Shown here piece by piece: positions 18,450-27,414 of a DNA stretch of 64,000 bases. Under the pieces are notes generated by a model. It saw only the letters and a program-made list of their open reading frames with translations, had not been told where the DNA came from and did not search any database. Numbering within the stretch: the first letter of the stretch is position 1; each line of letters starts with the position of its first letter. The position numbers and the translations under genes are program-made. The stretch is from Sphingomonas hengshuiensis (GTDB taxonomy: Bacteria; Pseudomonadota; Alphaproteobacteria; Sphingomonadales; Sphingomonadaceae): the NCBI GenBank assembly GCA_003240755.1, contig QFNF01000002.1:1-64000 (forward strand), given 5' to 3'.

Positions 18450-19591
18450 GCAAGCATTATGTCCTCGCCGCCGGGGGCACCGGGGGGCATATGGTCCCGG
18501 CCGCCGCCCTTGCGACCGAACTGACCCGGCGTGGCCACCGCGTCGCGCTGGTCAGCGACGAACGCGGCGTGCGCTTTCCCGACCTGTTCGACGGCATCCA
18601 GACCCATGTCCTGCCCGCCGGGCGGCTGGCGGGCGGTCCGATCGGCTGGGCAAGGGCGGCGCGGCAGATGCTGGCCGGGCGGTCGATGGCGATCGAGCTG
18701 TACAGGACGTTCCGCCCCTCGGCCGTCATCGGCTTCGGCGGCTATCCCGCGCTTCCCGCGCTGCTGGCGGCGTTCGCGCAGAAGGTGCCGACGATCGTCC
18801 ACGAACAGAATGCCGTGCTCGGCCGGGTCAACCGGCTGGTCGCGGGCAGCGTGCACGGCATCGCCACCAGCTATGAACGCGTCGATCGGCTGAAGGACAA
18901 GCATGTTCCCAGGACGCATCTGGTCGGCAACCCGGTGCGCGGCAGCGTGCTGGCGTTGCGGGATCGTCCCTATCCCGCACTCGACGACGACGGTATCTTC
19001 CGCGTGCTCGTCACCGGCGGCAGCCAGGGTGCGAGCATCCTGTCGCAGGTCGTGCCCGACGGCCTCGCCCTGCTGCCCGTCGCCTTTCGCCGCCGGATGC
19101 AGGTGACGCACCAGGCGCGGATCGAGGATATCGATGCGGTGCGCGCCAAATATGCCGAACACGGCATTCCGGCGGAGATCGCGACCTATCTGCCCGACCT
19201 GCCCGACCGGCTGGCATGGAGCCATGTTGTGGTCGCCCGCGCCGGTGCCTCGACCATCGCCGAACTGACCGCAGCCGGCCGTCCGGCGATCCTTGTGCCG
19301 CTGCCGGGCGCCACCGACGATCACCAGACCGCCAACTGCCGCGAAATCGTCGCCGCAGGCGGCGCGCGGTCGATCCAGCAGGCACGGTTCACCGCGCCCG
19401 AACTGGCCAAGCAGATCCAGAAGCTCGGCCTCGACCCCGCCGCGCTCGCCAATGCGGCGGCCCGCGCGCGCAGTTGCGGCCGGCCGTTCGCGGTCCGCGA
19501 CCTTGCCGACCTGGTCGAAAGCATCGACGCACCCAGGGCAAGGGTGGGCACGCCCGCTCCCGCCAAACGACAGAAGGAAGCATTTGCGTGA
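18446..19591 (+). CDS. murG: Lipid II synthase MurG
   Basis: Membrane-associated GT-B glycosyltransferase adding GlcNAc to lipid I. 381 residues. The N-terminal [10 protein letters not shown] (about 10-19), [19 protein letters not shown] and the nucleotide-binding [10 protein letters not shown] are family signatures. A C-terminal extension of about 20 residues ([12 protein letters not shown]) is not part of the core. The 52-bp gap to murC contains an 8-bp inverted repeat (TGAAGGGC 19589-19596 and GCCCTTCA 19623-19630). Confidence 0.97.
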   Translation: MSKHYVLAAGGTGGHMVPAAALATELTRRGHRVALVSDERGVRFPDLFDGIQTHVLPAGRLAGGPIGWARAARQMLAGRSMAIELYRTFRPSAVIGFGGYPALPALLAAFAQKVPTIVHEQNAVLGRVNRLVAGSVHGIATSYERVDRLKDKHVPRTHLVGNPVRGSVLALRDRPYPALDDDGIFRVLVTGGSQGASILSQVVPDGLALLPVAFRRRMQVTHQARIEDIDAVRAKYAEHGIPAEIATYLPDLPDRLAWSHVVVARAGASTIAELTAAGRPAILVPLPGATDDHQTANCREIVAAGGARSIQQARFTAPELAKQIQKLGLDPAALANAAARARSCGRPFAVRDLADLVESIDAPRARVGTPAPAKRQKEAFA

Positions 19592-19643
19592 AGGGCCCTT
19601 GGACACGCTCGGGGCAGGTGACGCCCTTCATCGGGGGCATGCG

Positions 19644-21050
19644 ATGAAGGGTGTCGCGACCGATATCGGCACGATCCATTTCGTCGGCATCGGCGGGATC
19701 GGCATGTCGGGCATCGCCGAGGTGATGCACAATCTCGGCTACAAGGTGCAGGGATCGGACGTGGCCGAGGGCTATGTCGTCGACGGCCTGCGCGCGCGCG
19801 GCATCGACGTGCATATCGGCCACCGGGCGGAGAATGTGGAGGGCGTGGCGGTGGTCGTCACCTCGACCGCGATCAAGCCCGGCAACCCCGAACGCGATCA
19901 TGCGCTGGCGAAGCGCATCCCGGTGGTGCGCCGGGCGGAGATGCTGGCCGAACTGATGCGCCTGAAATCCACCGTCGCGGTGGCGGGCACCCATGGCAAG
20001 ACCACCACGACCTCGCTGATCGCGGCCTTGCTCGATGCGGGCGGGGTCGATCCGACGGTCATCAACGGCGGCATCATCAACTCCTACGGCTCGAACGCCC
20101 GGCTCGGCGCCTCGGACTGGATGGTGGTGGAGGCGGACGAGAGCGACGGCAGCTTCCTGCGCCTCGACGGCACGATCGCGGTCGTTACCAACATCGATCC
20201 CGAACATCTCGACCATTATGGCAGCTTCGACCGGGCGAAGGACGCCTATGTCGAATTCATCGAGAACGTGCCCTTCTACGGCGCGGCGGTGCTGTGCCTC
20301 GACCATCCGGAGGTGCAGGCGCTGATCCCGCGCATCCGCGACCGCCGCATCGTCACCTATGGTTTCGCTGCGCAGGCCGATGTGCGCGGGGTCGAGGTGA
20401 CGGCGGGGCGCGACGGCAACCGCTTCGACTGCGTGGTGCGCGACCGCGACGGCCAGACCCGGACGATTTCGGGCATCCACCTGCCGATGGCCGGTCGCCA
20501 CAATGTCCAGAACGCGCTGGCCGCGATCGCCGTCGCGGTCGAGCTGGGCCTCGACGACGCCACGATCGCGCAGGGGTTCGCCAAGTTCGGAGGGGTGAAG
20601 CGGCGCTTCACCCGCGTCGGCGACGTCGCCGGCATGACCGTCATCGACGATTACGGCCACCACCCGGTCGAAATCCGCGCCGTCCTGTCGGCGGCGCGCG
20701 AAGCGACCGGCGGGCGGGTGATCGCCGTGGTGCAGCCGCACCGCTATTCGCGCCTCGGCGCGCTGATGGACGAGTTCGCCCAGGCGTTCAACGATGCCGA
20801 TGCGGTCCATGTCCTGCCGGTCTATGCCGCCGGCGAAACCCCGGTCGCGGGTGTCAGCGCCGAGGCGCTGGTCGACGGCATCCGCCTGCGCGGCCACCGT
20901 TCGGCACAGGTGGCGGCCGACAGGGACGCGCTCGCCACCGCGCTTGCCGCTGGGGGGCAGGACGGCGACCTGATCGTCTGCCTCGGCGCGGGCGACATCA
21001 CGAAAATCGCTGCCGGCCTGCCCGCCGCCATTGGCGAGAAGCTCGCATGA
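19644..21050 (+). CDS. murC: UDP-MurNAc:L-alanine ligase MurC
   Basis: First Mur ligase of the stem peptide. 468 residues. The UDP-binding [12 protein letters not shown] (about 12-23), P-loop [10 protein letters not shown] (about 114-123), [10 protein letters not shown] and DDYGHHPVE are family hallmarks. ATG 19644 is selected because the upstream extension of this frame lies within murG. Its stop overlaps the start of the small coiled-coil gene. Confidence 0.97.
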   Translation: MKGVATDIGTIHFVGIGGIGMSGIAEVMHNLGYKVQGSDVAEGYVVDGLRARGIDVHIGHRAENVEGVAVVVTSTAIKPGNPERDHALAKRIPVVRRAEMLAELMRLKSTVAVAGTHGKTTTTSLIAALLDAGGVDPTVINGGIINSYGSNARLGASDWMVVEADESDGSFLRLDGTIAVVTNIDPEHLDHYGSFDRAKDAYVEFIENVPFYGAAVLCLDHPEVQALIPRIRDRRIVTYGFAAQADVRGVEVTAGRDGNRFDCVVRDRDGQTRTISGIHLPMAGRHNVQNALAAIAVAVELGLDDATIAQGFAKFGGVKRRFTRVGDVAGMTVIDDYGHHPVEIRAVLSAAREATGGRVIAVVQPHRYSRLGALMDEFAQAFNDADAVHVLPVYAAGETPVAGVSAEALVDGIRLRGHRSAQVAADRDALATALAAGGQDGDLIVCLGAGDITKIAAGLPAAIGEKLA

Positions 21051-21241
21051 GCGACTGGTTCTCCACCGCGATCGAGATGCAGCGCGAGATCCTGCGCGCG
21101 CAACAGGCACAGCTCGATGCGGCGAAGAAGCTGCTCGACACCGCCGAACAGCGCGACATGACCGAGATGGGCAGGCAGATCGCCGATGCGCAGGCCGAGG
21201 CATGGACCGCGTGGGCGCGCTTCTGGGGCAGCGGGAAATGA
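21047..21241 (+). CDS. 64-residue coiled-coil protein embedded between murC and murB, unknown function
   Basis: The start overlaps the murC stop (ATGA) and the stop overlaps the murB start (ATGA), so the frame is locked into the translational chain. The product is almost entirely charged amphipathic helix: [16 protein letters not shown], then Gln/Ala/Lys/Glu heptads, ending in a Trp-rich AWTAWARFW. It has no signal peptide or membrane segment. I recognise no family. The double overlap argues that it is a real gene. Confidence 0.7.
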   Translation: MSDWFSTAIEMQREILRAQQAQLDAAKKLLDTAEQRDMTEMGRQIADAQAEAWTAWARFWGSGK

Positions 21242-22119
21242 CGATGCCGCCGGTCCGTGGCCGGCTGACCGCGAACGCTCCCCTCGCGCCGCTCGTCTGG
21301 TTCAAGGCGGGCGGCGCGGCGCAGTGGCTGTTCGAGCCGGCCGACACGGACGACCTCTGCGACTTCCTCCGCGCGCTGGATCCGTCGGTGCCGGTGATGG
21401 GCCTCGGCCTCGGTTCCAACCTGATCGTCCGCGATGGCGGGGTGCCGGGCGTCGTCGTGCGTCTCGGCAAGCCCTTTGCGAAGGTCGCGGCCGATGGCCT
21501 GACGCTCACCTGTGGCGGCGGGGCGAGCGGCATCCTCGTCTCCTCGACCGCGCGCGACGCAGGCATTGCCGGTGTCGAATTCCTGCGCTCGATCCCCGGC
21601 ACGGTCGGCGGCTTCGTCCGCATGAACGGCGGGGCCTATGGCCGCGAGGTCGCGGACGTGCTGATCGAGGCGGAGGTCGTGACGCGCGACGGAACGCTCG
21701 TTACCCAGTCCAACGCCGACCTCAACTACCGCTACCGCCATAGCGACCTGCCCAACGGCGCCATCGTCGTGTCGGCGACCTTCCGTGGCGAAGCGGGGGA
21801 ACCGGCGGCGATCCATGCCGAAATGGACCGCATCGCCGCCGCCCGCGAAGCCTCGCAGCCGCTGCGCTCGAAGACGGGCGGCTCAACCTTCAAGAACCCC
21901 GACGGGCACAAGGCTTGGGCGCTGGTCGACGCCGCCGGCTGCCGGGGTCTGATGCGTGGCGACGCGCAGGTGTCGGAAAAACATTGCAATTTCCTGCTCA
22001 ACACCGGCAACGCTACCAGCGCCGATATCGAGGCGCTGGGCGAGGACGTCCGCGCGAAGGTGCTGGCGGCGTGCGGAGTGACGCTCGAATGGGAAATCCA
22101 GCGGGTGGGGGTGGCGTGA
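21238..22119 (+). CDS. murB: UDP-N-acetylenolpyruvoylglucosamine reductase MurB
   Basis: FAD/NADPH enzyme that reduces the enolpyruvyl group to give UDP-MurNAc. 293 residues. The FAD-binding PVMGLGLGSNLIVRDGG, GIAGVEFLRSIPGTVGG, the catalytic YRYRHSDL region and GSTFKNP, with Ser as the proton donor, are visible; the Glu of the C-terminal DIEALGEDV helix is expected nearby. A 172-bp gap containing a palindromic repeat separates it from ddl, the largest break in the cluster. Confidence 0.96.
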   Translation: MTMPPVRGRLTANAPLAPLVWFKAGGAAQWLFEPADTDDLCDFLRALDPSVPVMGLGLGSNLIVRDGGVPGVVVRLGKPFAKVAADGLTLTCGGGASGILVSSTARDAGIAGVEFLRSIPGTVGGFVRMNGGAYGREVADVLIEAEVVTRDGTLVTQSNADLNYRYRHSDLPNGAIVVSATFRGEAGEPAAIHAEMDRIAAAREASQPLRSKTGGSTFKNPDGHKAWALVDAAGCRGLMRGDAQVSEKHCNFLLNTGNATSADIEALGEDVRAKVLAACGVTLEWEIQRVGVA

Positions 22120-22156
22120 CCAACCTATACCCATGCTCCCCGTTCGGTTCGAGCAG

Positions 22157-22254
22157 CTTCGAGCGCAGCCGAGAAGCGTCCGTCGAGAACGCACGTGCCA
22201 TAACCACCGCCTTCTCGACTTCGGGTCTCGACAGGCTCGACCCTGCGCTCGAAG
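22157..22254. repeat. Imperfect long inverted repeat, sphingomonad intergenic type
   Basis: Arms CTTCGAGCGCAG (22157-22168) and CTGCGCTCGAAG (22243-22254) are perfect 12-bp complements. Inside them GTCGAGAA (22182-22189) pairs with TTCTCGAC (22212-22219). It resembles the Ser/Phe-codon-like TCGA-rich palindromes scattered between sphingomonad genes. In the dcw transcript it would fold into a large hairpin between murB and ddl. Confidence 0.75.
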
Positions 22255-22291
22255 CAAACGGATATGGTGTGATAACAAAGGAACCGACCGC

Positions 22292-23215
22292 GTGACCGAC
22301 CCCCTCAACATCGTCGTCCTCATGGGCGGCTGGTCGTCGGAACGCGAAGTCTCGCTGATGTCGGGCGCGGGCGTCGCCGCCGCGCTGGAATCGCTCGGCC
22401 ACCGCGTCACCCGCATCGACATGGACCGCAACGTCGCCGCCCGGCTGAGCGACGCCAGACCCGACCTCGTGTTCAATGCGCTCCACGGAACGCCGGGCGA
22501 GGACGGCACGGTGCAGGGCATGATGGACCTGATGGGGCTGCGCTACACCCATAGCGGCCTCGCCACCTCGGTCATCGCGATCGACAAGGTGTTGACCAAG
22601 CACGCGCTGGTGCCGGCGGGAGTTCCCATGCCCGGCGGCCGCATCGTCCGGACCGCCGAACTGTTCGAACGCGATCCGCTGCCGCGTCCCTATGTCCTCA
22701 AGCCCGTCAGCGAAGGGTCCTCGGTCGGCGTGGCGATCGTCACCGACGACAGCAATGTCGGCAACCCGATCGCGCGCGACGCGAAGGGGCCGTGGCAGGA
22801 ATTCGACGAACTCCTCGCCGAACCCTTTATCCGCGGGCGCGAACTGACGACGGCGGTGCTGGGCGACCGGGCGCTGGGCGTGACCGAATTGAAGCCCAGG
22901 AGCGGCTTCTACGATTATGACAGCAAATACACCGATGGCTTGACCGAGCATGTCTGCCCCGCCGACATTCCCGACGACATCGCGCAGGCGTGCATGGCCT
23001 ATGCCGTCACCGCCCACCGCGTGCTCGGCTGCCGGGGCGCGTCGCGCACCGATTTCCGCTGGGACGACACCCAGGGCGTCGAGGGCCTGTTCGTCCTCGA
23101 AACCAACACCCAGCCCGGCATGACTCCGCTCAGCCTCGTTCCCGAACAGGCGCGTCATGTCGGCATGAGTTACGAATCGCTCGTCGGCTGGATCGTGGAA
23201 GAGGCGATGCGATGA
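22292..23215 (+). CDS. ddl: D-alanine:D-alanine ligase
   Basis: ATP-grasp ligase making the D-Ala-D-Ala dipeptide used by MurF. 307 residues. MGGWSSEREVSL at the N-terminus, the HGTPGEDG loop, KPVSEGSSVGV and the metal/phosphate-binding LETNTQPGMT are family motifs. It starts at GTG 22292 with an AAAGGA site 9 nt upstream; an in-frame extension crosses the inverted repeat and is rejected. The stop overlaps ftsQ. Confidence 0.96.
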   Translation: MTDPLNIVVLMGGWSSEREVSLMSGAGVAAALESLGHRVTRIDMDRNVAARLSDARPDLVFNALHGTPGEDGTVQGMMDLMGLRYTHSGLATSVIAIDKVLTKHALVPAGVPMPGGRIVRTAELFERDPLPRPYVLKPVSEGSSVGVAIVTDDSNVGNPIARDAKGPWQEFDELLAEPFIRGRELTTAVLGDRALGVTELKPRSGFYDYDSKYTDGLTEHVCPADIPDDIAQACMAYAVTAHRVLGCRGASRTDFRWDDTQGVEGLFVLETNTQPGMTPLSLVPEQARHVGMSYESLVGWIVEEAMR

Positions 23216-24144
23216 CCCAGACCGGCCGGCGCGTCGTCCAGACCCGCACCGTCAAGCCCAAGCGCCGGGTCCAGGCCAAGCGCCCGGTCCGTGCCTCGGT
23301 CCTCGACCAGGCGGTCGCCGCGCTGCCCGGTGGTGCCGCCACCGCGCGGCGCATCGTCGGGTGGAGCCTCACCGCCGGCGCCGGCGCGATCGTCCTCGCG
23401 CTCGCCAACTGGTTCGGCCTGTTCGGCATGGTCGGCGTCGCCGCGGCCGAGGCGGTCGGTGCCGCCGGCTTCCGCGTCGAACAGATCGAAGTGACGGGCC
23501 TGAAACGGATGGACGCGACCTCGGTCTATGCCGTGGCGCTCGACCAGCGGTCGCGCGCCATGCCGCTGGTCGATCTCGACGCCACGCGGCAGAAACTGCT
23601 CGACTATGGCTGGATCGCCGATGCGCGCGTCTCGCGCCGCCTGCCCGACACGCTGGTCGTCGACGTGGTCGAACGCGATCCCGCCGCCGTCTGGCAGAAC
23701 AAGGGCCAGTTGATGCTGATCGACGAGGGCGGCGTGCTGCTGGACGGCGTGCAGCCCAACCGGATGCCGCGCTTGCCGCTGGTGATCGGCGACGGCGCCA
23801 ATGCGCAGGAACCGGCCTATCGCAAGCTGATGGCTGCCGCGCCCGCGCTCAAACCGGTGGTGAAGGCGGCGATCTGGGTCGGCAATCGCCGCTGGGACAT
23901 CCTGTTCCAGACCGGCGAGCGGTTGGTCCTGCCCGAAGGCGACCGGGAATCGGCGCGCGCGCTGGTGAAGTTCGCGCAGCTCGACGGTACGCTCGGCCTG
24001 CTCGGCAAGGGCTATGACCGGTTCGACCTGCGCGATCCGACCAAGCTGGTCGTGCGGATGAAGCATGCGACACCGGATAACGGTGATGACGGCAGCGAAC
24101 AGGGCAATGCCGCGTCGACCGCGACACCGGTCGAAGGCGACTGA
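23212..24144 (+). CDS. ftsQ: Divisome protein FtsQ
   Basis: Bitopic inner-membrane protein that recruits FtsL/FtsB. 310 residues: a basic cytoplasmic tail of about 48 residues, one membrane segment (about 50-75), a POTRA domain (FRVEQIEVTGLKRMDA, from about residue 87) and the beta domain (YDRFDLRDPTKLVVR) near the C-terminus, then an Asp/Gly/Asn-rich tail. It starts inside the ddl stop; ftsA follows after 11 bp. Confidence 0.95.
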   Translation: MTQTGRRVVQTRTVKPKRRVQAKRPVRASVLDQAVAALPGGAATARRIVGWSLTAGAGAIVLALANWFGLFGMVGVAAAEAVGAAGFRVEQIEVTGLKRMDATSVYAVALDQRSRAMPLVDLDATRQKLLDYGWIADARVSRRLPDTLVVDVVERDPAAVWQNKGQLMLIDEGGVLLDGVQPNRMPRLPLVIGDGANAQEPAYRKLMAAAPALKPVVKAAIWVGNRRWDILFQTGERLVLPEGDRESARALVKFAQLDGTLGLLGKGYDRFDLRDPTKLVVRMKHATPDNGDDGSEQGNAASTATPVEGD

Positions 24145-24155
24145 CAGGGGGGACC

Positions 24156-25415
24156 ATGGCGAAGACGGCACCGGAAGGGATCATCACCGCGCTCGACATC
24201 GGCACGTCGAAGGTGTCGGCGCTGATCGCGCAGCGGGGGGAGGGCGGCGAACTGACCGTGCTCGGCACCGGCCAGCGCGAAAGTCGCGGCGTCAGGCGCG
24301 GCTATATTGCCGACATGAAGGCAACCGAGACGGCGGTGCGCGAAGCGGTGGAGCAGGCCGAACGCATCGCCGGCTTCAATATCGAGGATGTGTGGGTCAG
24401 CTTCTCGGCCGGCGGCCTCGTGTCCGATATCGTCAAGCTGGAGGTGGACCTTGGCGGCCACCGCGTCGAACAGTCGGATATCGACGCGCTGCTCAAGGCC
24501 GGTCGCAACGCGATCGATCCGGGCCAGCGCATGGTGCTGCATGCCCAGCCGATGCGCTACACGCTGGATGGTCTCGGCGGCGTGAAGGAGCCGAAGGGCC
24601 TGCACGCCGACCGCCTGGGCGTCGAGATCCACGTCGTCGCCACCGAAGGGTCGCCAGTGCGCAACCTCGACCTGTGCGTCCGCTCGGCGCATCTGGAGAC
24701 GAAATCGATCGTCGCGGCACCCGTCGCCACCGGTCTCGCCTGCCTGTCCGAAGAAGAGCGCGAACTGGGTGTCGCGCTGGTCGAGATCGGCGCGGGGATC
24801 ACCAACGTCTCGGTCTTCGCCAACGGCGTGCTGACCGGCCTCGCCTCGATCGCGATGGGCGCCAGCGATATCACCGACGACGTCGCATCGGCCTTCGGGA
24901 CCAACCGTGCGCAGGCCGAGCGGCTGAAATGCTTCTACGGATCGGCCAACATGTCGCCGCGCGACAATCACGACATGATCGACGTCGCTCCCGTTCGCGT
25001 CGACGAGGATGCCGAAGGGACGCGCATCACCCGTGCCCAGTTGATCGCGGTGATCCGCCAGCGGCTCGACCGGCTGGTGGCGGAAATCAGCAAGGAACTG
25101 CGCCGGTTGAACTTCGACGACCCCGTCGGGCGACAGGTGGTGCTGACCGGCGGCGGAGCGGAGCTGAAGGGCATCGCCGATTACGCGCAGCAGGCGCTGG
25201 GCCGTCCGGTCCGCGTCGGCCGCGCCCGCGGGCTGGTCGCGTTGCCCGATGCCCATTCGGGTCCGGGATTCGCGACGCTCGCCGGCCTTGCCATGTTCGC
25301 CGCGTCGAACCCGGTCGACCTGCGCGCGTTGCAGCCGACGCAGCAGATGGTATCGCGCCCCAGCACCGGCGCGCTGTTCCAGCGGCTGTTGACCGCATTC
25401 CGCACAAACTATTGA
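24156..25415 (+). CDS. ftsA: Cell division protein FtsA
   Basis: Actin-like ATPase that tethers FtsZ to the membrane. 419 residues. The phosphate-1 motif ALDIGTSKVSAL, the SHS2 1C subdomain (RRGYIADMKATE), VEIGAGITN (phosphate-2) and VLTGGGAELKG (adenosine loop) are visible. The C-terminus (about 400-419, LFQRLLTAFR) is an amphipathic membrane-targeting helix. A GGGGG-type ribosome site precedes the ATG. Confidence 0.97.
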   Translation: MAKTAPEGIITALDIGTSKVSALIAQRGEGGELTVLGTGQRESRGVRRGYIADMKATETAVREAVEQAERIAGFNIEDVWVSFSAGGLVSDIVKLEVDLGGHRVEQSDIDALLKAGRNAIDPGQRMVLHAQPMRYTLDGLGGVKEPKGLHADRLGVEIHVVATEGSPVRNLDLCVRSAHLETKSIVAAPVATGLACLSEEERELGVALVEIGAGITNVSVFANGVLTGLASIAMGASDITDDVASAFGTNRAQAERLKCFYGSANMSPRDNHDMIDVAPVRVDEDAEGTRITRAQLIAVIRQRLDRLVAEISKELRRLNFDDPVGRQVVLTGGGAELKGIADYAQQALGRPVRVGRARGLVALPDAHSGPGFATLAGLAMFAASNPVDLRALQPTQQMVSRPSTGALFQRLLTAFRTNY

Positions 25416-25523
25416 CTTTTTATTACCATCGGGCCGGGTGGGGGCTAGGATCGTCACCCGGCTTGATGCACAACCGCCTTTCGACATTTGTGCCCGGTGC
25501 CGGCCGGGACAGGGAGACCGAGT

Positions 25524-27032
25524 ATGAGCATCGAATTTCTGGCGCCCGACGTGGATGAACTTACCCCACGCATCACCGTCATCGGGGTGGGCGGTGCCGG
25601 CGGCAACGCGATCGCCAACATGATCCGCGCCGAGGTGCAGGGGGTCGAGTTCCTCGTCGCCAACACCGATGCGCAGGCGTTGAAGCAGTCCGAAGCACCG
25701 CAGCGCATCCAGTTGGGCGCCAAGATCACGCAGGGGCTCGGCGCCGGCAGCCGTCCCGAAATCGGTCGCGCCGCGGCCGAGGAAACGATCGAGCAGGTGC
25801 AGAAGAGCCTCGAGGGCGCGCATATGTGCTTCATCGCCGCCGGCATGGGCGGCGGTACCGGCACCGGCGCGGCCCCCGTGATCGCCAAAGCGGCGCGCGA
25901 GATGGGCATCCTGACCGTCGGCGTCGTGACCCGTCCCTTCGCGTTCGAGGGCAAGCGCCGCGCGAAGTCGGCCGATGCCGGGATCGAGGAACTGCAGAAA
26001 TACGTCGACACGCTGATCGTCATCCCGAACCAGAATTTGTTCCTGATCGCGAACGCCAACACGACCTTCAAGCAAGCCTTTGAAATGGCTGATGAAGTGT
26101 TGCAGCAGGGTGTGCGCGGCATCACCGACCTGATGGTCATGCCCGGCCTCATCAACCTCGATTTCGCCGATGTGCGCTCGGTGATGCAGGAGATGGGCAA
26201 GGCGATGATGGGCACCGGGGAGGCGGAGGGCGACAACCGCGCCATCGAGGCTGCGCAGCAGGCGATCGCCAACCCGCTGCTCGACGGCGTGTCGCTGAAC
26301 GGTGCCAAGGGCGTGATCGTGTCGATCACCGGCGGCGACGACATGCGCCTGCTGGAGGTCGACGAAGCCGCCAACCATATCCGCGAGCTGGTCGACGACG
26401 ACGCCAACATCATCTGGGGTTCGGCGTTCAACACCGAACTGGAAGGCAAGATCCGTGTCTCGGTCGTCGCGACCGGCATCGAGGACGAAGCCCCGTCACA
26501 GGCCGCGCCACAGCCGGCCCAGGCCGAACCGACCCGCGCCTTCTCGTTCAACGCGCCGCGTCGTGCCGCCGCCCCGACGGCGCCCGCCACCGCCCCGGTC
26601 GCGCCCAGCGGCGCCGCCGCCGAACATCTGGAAGAAGCTCCGGCGCCTGCGCCGATCGACCGTTTCCCGCAGGGGGCCAGCCAGCCCTCGGCATCGGAAC
26701 GCGCCGTCCCGCATTCGACCTATGACGCGCCGGCTGCCGCGCCGCAGGATGAGGACGAACTGGTGCTGGGGGCGGAACAGGCCGCCGCCCCGATCCCCGC
26801 ACCGACGCCGGCGAGCGATTTCGGCGCCTCGTCCAGCGACGGTCGCCGTCGCTGGCTGACCCCGGAAGCGCCTGTCGAGGCGCCGCGGGAGGAAGCGGCC
26901 CCGGCGCGCAAGCCCGGCGGCACCTTGTTCGAACGCATGGCCAATGCCGGCCGCGCGCCGGCCCGCGGCACCGACGATGCGAAGGAACCGCTCGACATCC
27001 CGCGCTTCCTGCACCGCCAGAACAACCAGTAA
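25524..27032 (+). CDS. ftsZ: Tubulin-like cell division protein FtsZ
   Basis: GTPase that polymerises into the Z ring. 502 residues: the globular GTPase core with GGGTGTG (109-115) and the T7 region NLDFADV, then a long disordered Ala/Pro-rich linker of about 160 residues, and a conserved C-terminal peptide DIPRFLHRQ that binds FtsA. The extended linker is typical of alphaproteobacteria. The start MSIEFLAPD has an AGGGAG site 7 nt upstream. The 108-bp gap from ftsA may hold a separate promoter, but I see no convincing boxes. Confidence 0.98.
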   Translation: MSIEFLAPDVDELTPRITVIGVGGAGGNAIANMIRAEVQGVEFLVANTDAQALKQSEAPQRIQLGAKITQGLGAGSRPEIGRAAAEETIEQVQKSLEGAHMCFIAAGMGGGTGTGAAPVIAKAAREMGILTVGVVTRPFAFEGKRRAKSADAGIEELQKYVDTLIVIPNQNLFLIANANTTFKQAFEMADEVLQQGVRGITDLMVMPGLINLDFADVRSVMQEMGKAMMGTGEAEGDNRAIEAAQQAIANPLLDGVSLNGAKGVIVSITGGDDMRLLEVDEAANHIRELVDDDANIIWGSAFNTELEGKIRVSVVATGIEDEAPSQAAPQPAQAEPTRAFSFNAPRRAAAPTAPATAPVAPSGAAAEHLEEAPAPAPIDRFPQGASQPSASERAVPHSTYDAPAAAPQDEDELVLGAEQAAAPIPAPTPASDFGASSSDGRRRWLTPEAPVEAPREEAAPARKPGGTLFERMANAGRAPARGTDDAKEPLDIPRFLHRQNNQ

Positions 27033-27043
27033 GCGACGGCGCT

Positions 27044-27067
27044 CCCCCTGTCCGGATGGGCAGGGGG
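27044..27067 (+). terminator. Hairpin 12 bp after ftsZ, possible terminator
   Basis: CCCCCTG (27044-27050) pairs with CAGGGGG (27061-27067) around a 10-nt loop. No T-run follows, so it may be a Rho-assisted terminator or only a 3' stabiliser. A second perfect 7-bp hairpin (GGCCGGG/CCCGGCC, 27136-27152) lies downstream. Confidence 0.45.
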
Positions 27068-27195
27068 GCTGTTCGCGGATGGGGGGGCACGTCCCCGGAC
27101 CCCTGAACGCGGATCGGTATCGCGTCGCCGATGAAGGCCGGGGTTCCCGGCCGCAGCCATTGCAGCGTCCGCACCCTGCTGCCCCGAAACCCTTT

Positions 27196-27312
27196 TCCTA
27201 CACGGCCGCACGCTGCCAGTCTGCGGCCGCTTTCACTCCCCAACCGCTCCCGACCCGATCGCAAACCGACCTGCGCGCCAAATGCGCACGAGTGTGACTT
27301 TTGTGAACTTTG
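27196..27312 (+). promoter_or_regulatory. 117-bp conserved upstream element, copy A
   Basis: This stretch matches 45927-45811 (reverse strand) over the same 117-bp length. Both begin TCCTACACG, carry CCGC and CTGCCA at identical offsets, share AAAT at offset 85-88, and end in an identical 24-bp block CGAGTGTGACTT + TTGTGAACTTTG (27289-27312). Copy A ends 102 bp before the start codon of the TPR/SPOR gene. The middle is diverged, as expected of spaced binding or promoter sites rather than a recent duplication. It occupies much of the 382-bp gap after ftsZ. Confidence 0.7.
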
Positions 27313-27414
27313 GGCCGCCGCCGCTCGCTTCATCGCCACCACCGCTCGCTTCGTCGCCGCATCGGCCCCCGAACATTCCCCGCGCAGTCGCCGCATGATT
27401 AAGCGGTTCCGCCC

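Noticed and set aside
25412..25451. TTGACT over the ftsA stop as an ftsZ promoter
   Set aside because: No -10 at 16-18 bp; the nearest candidate TAGGAT is 28 bp away.
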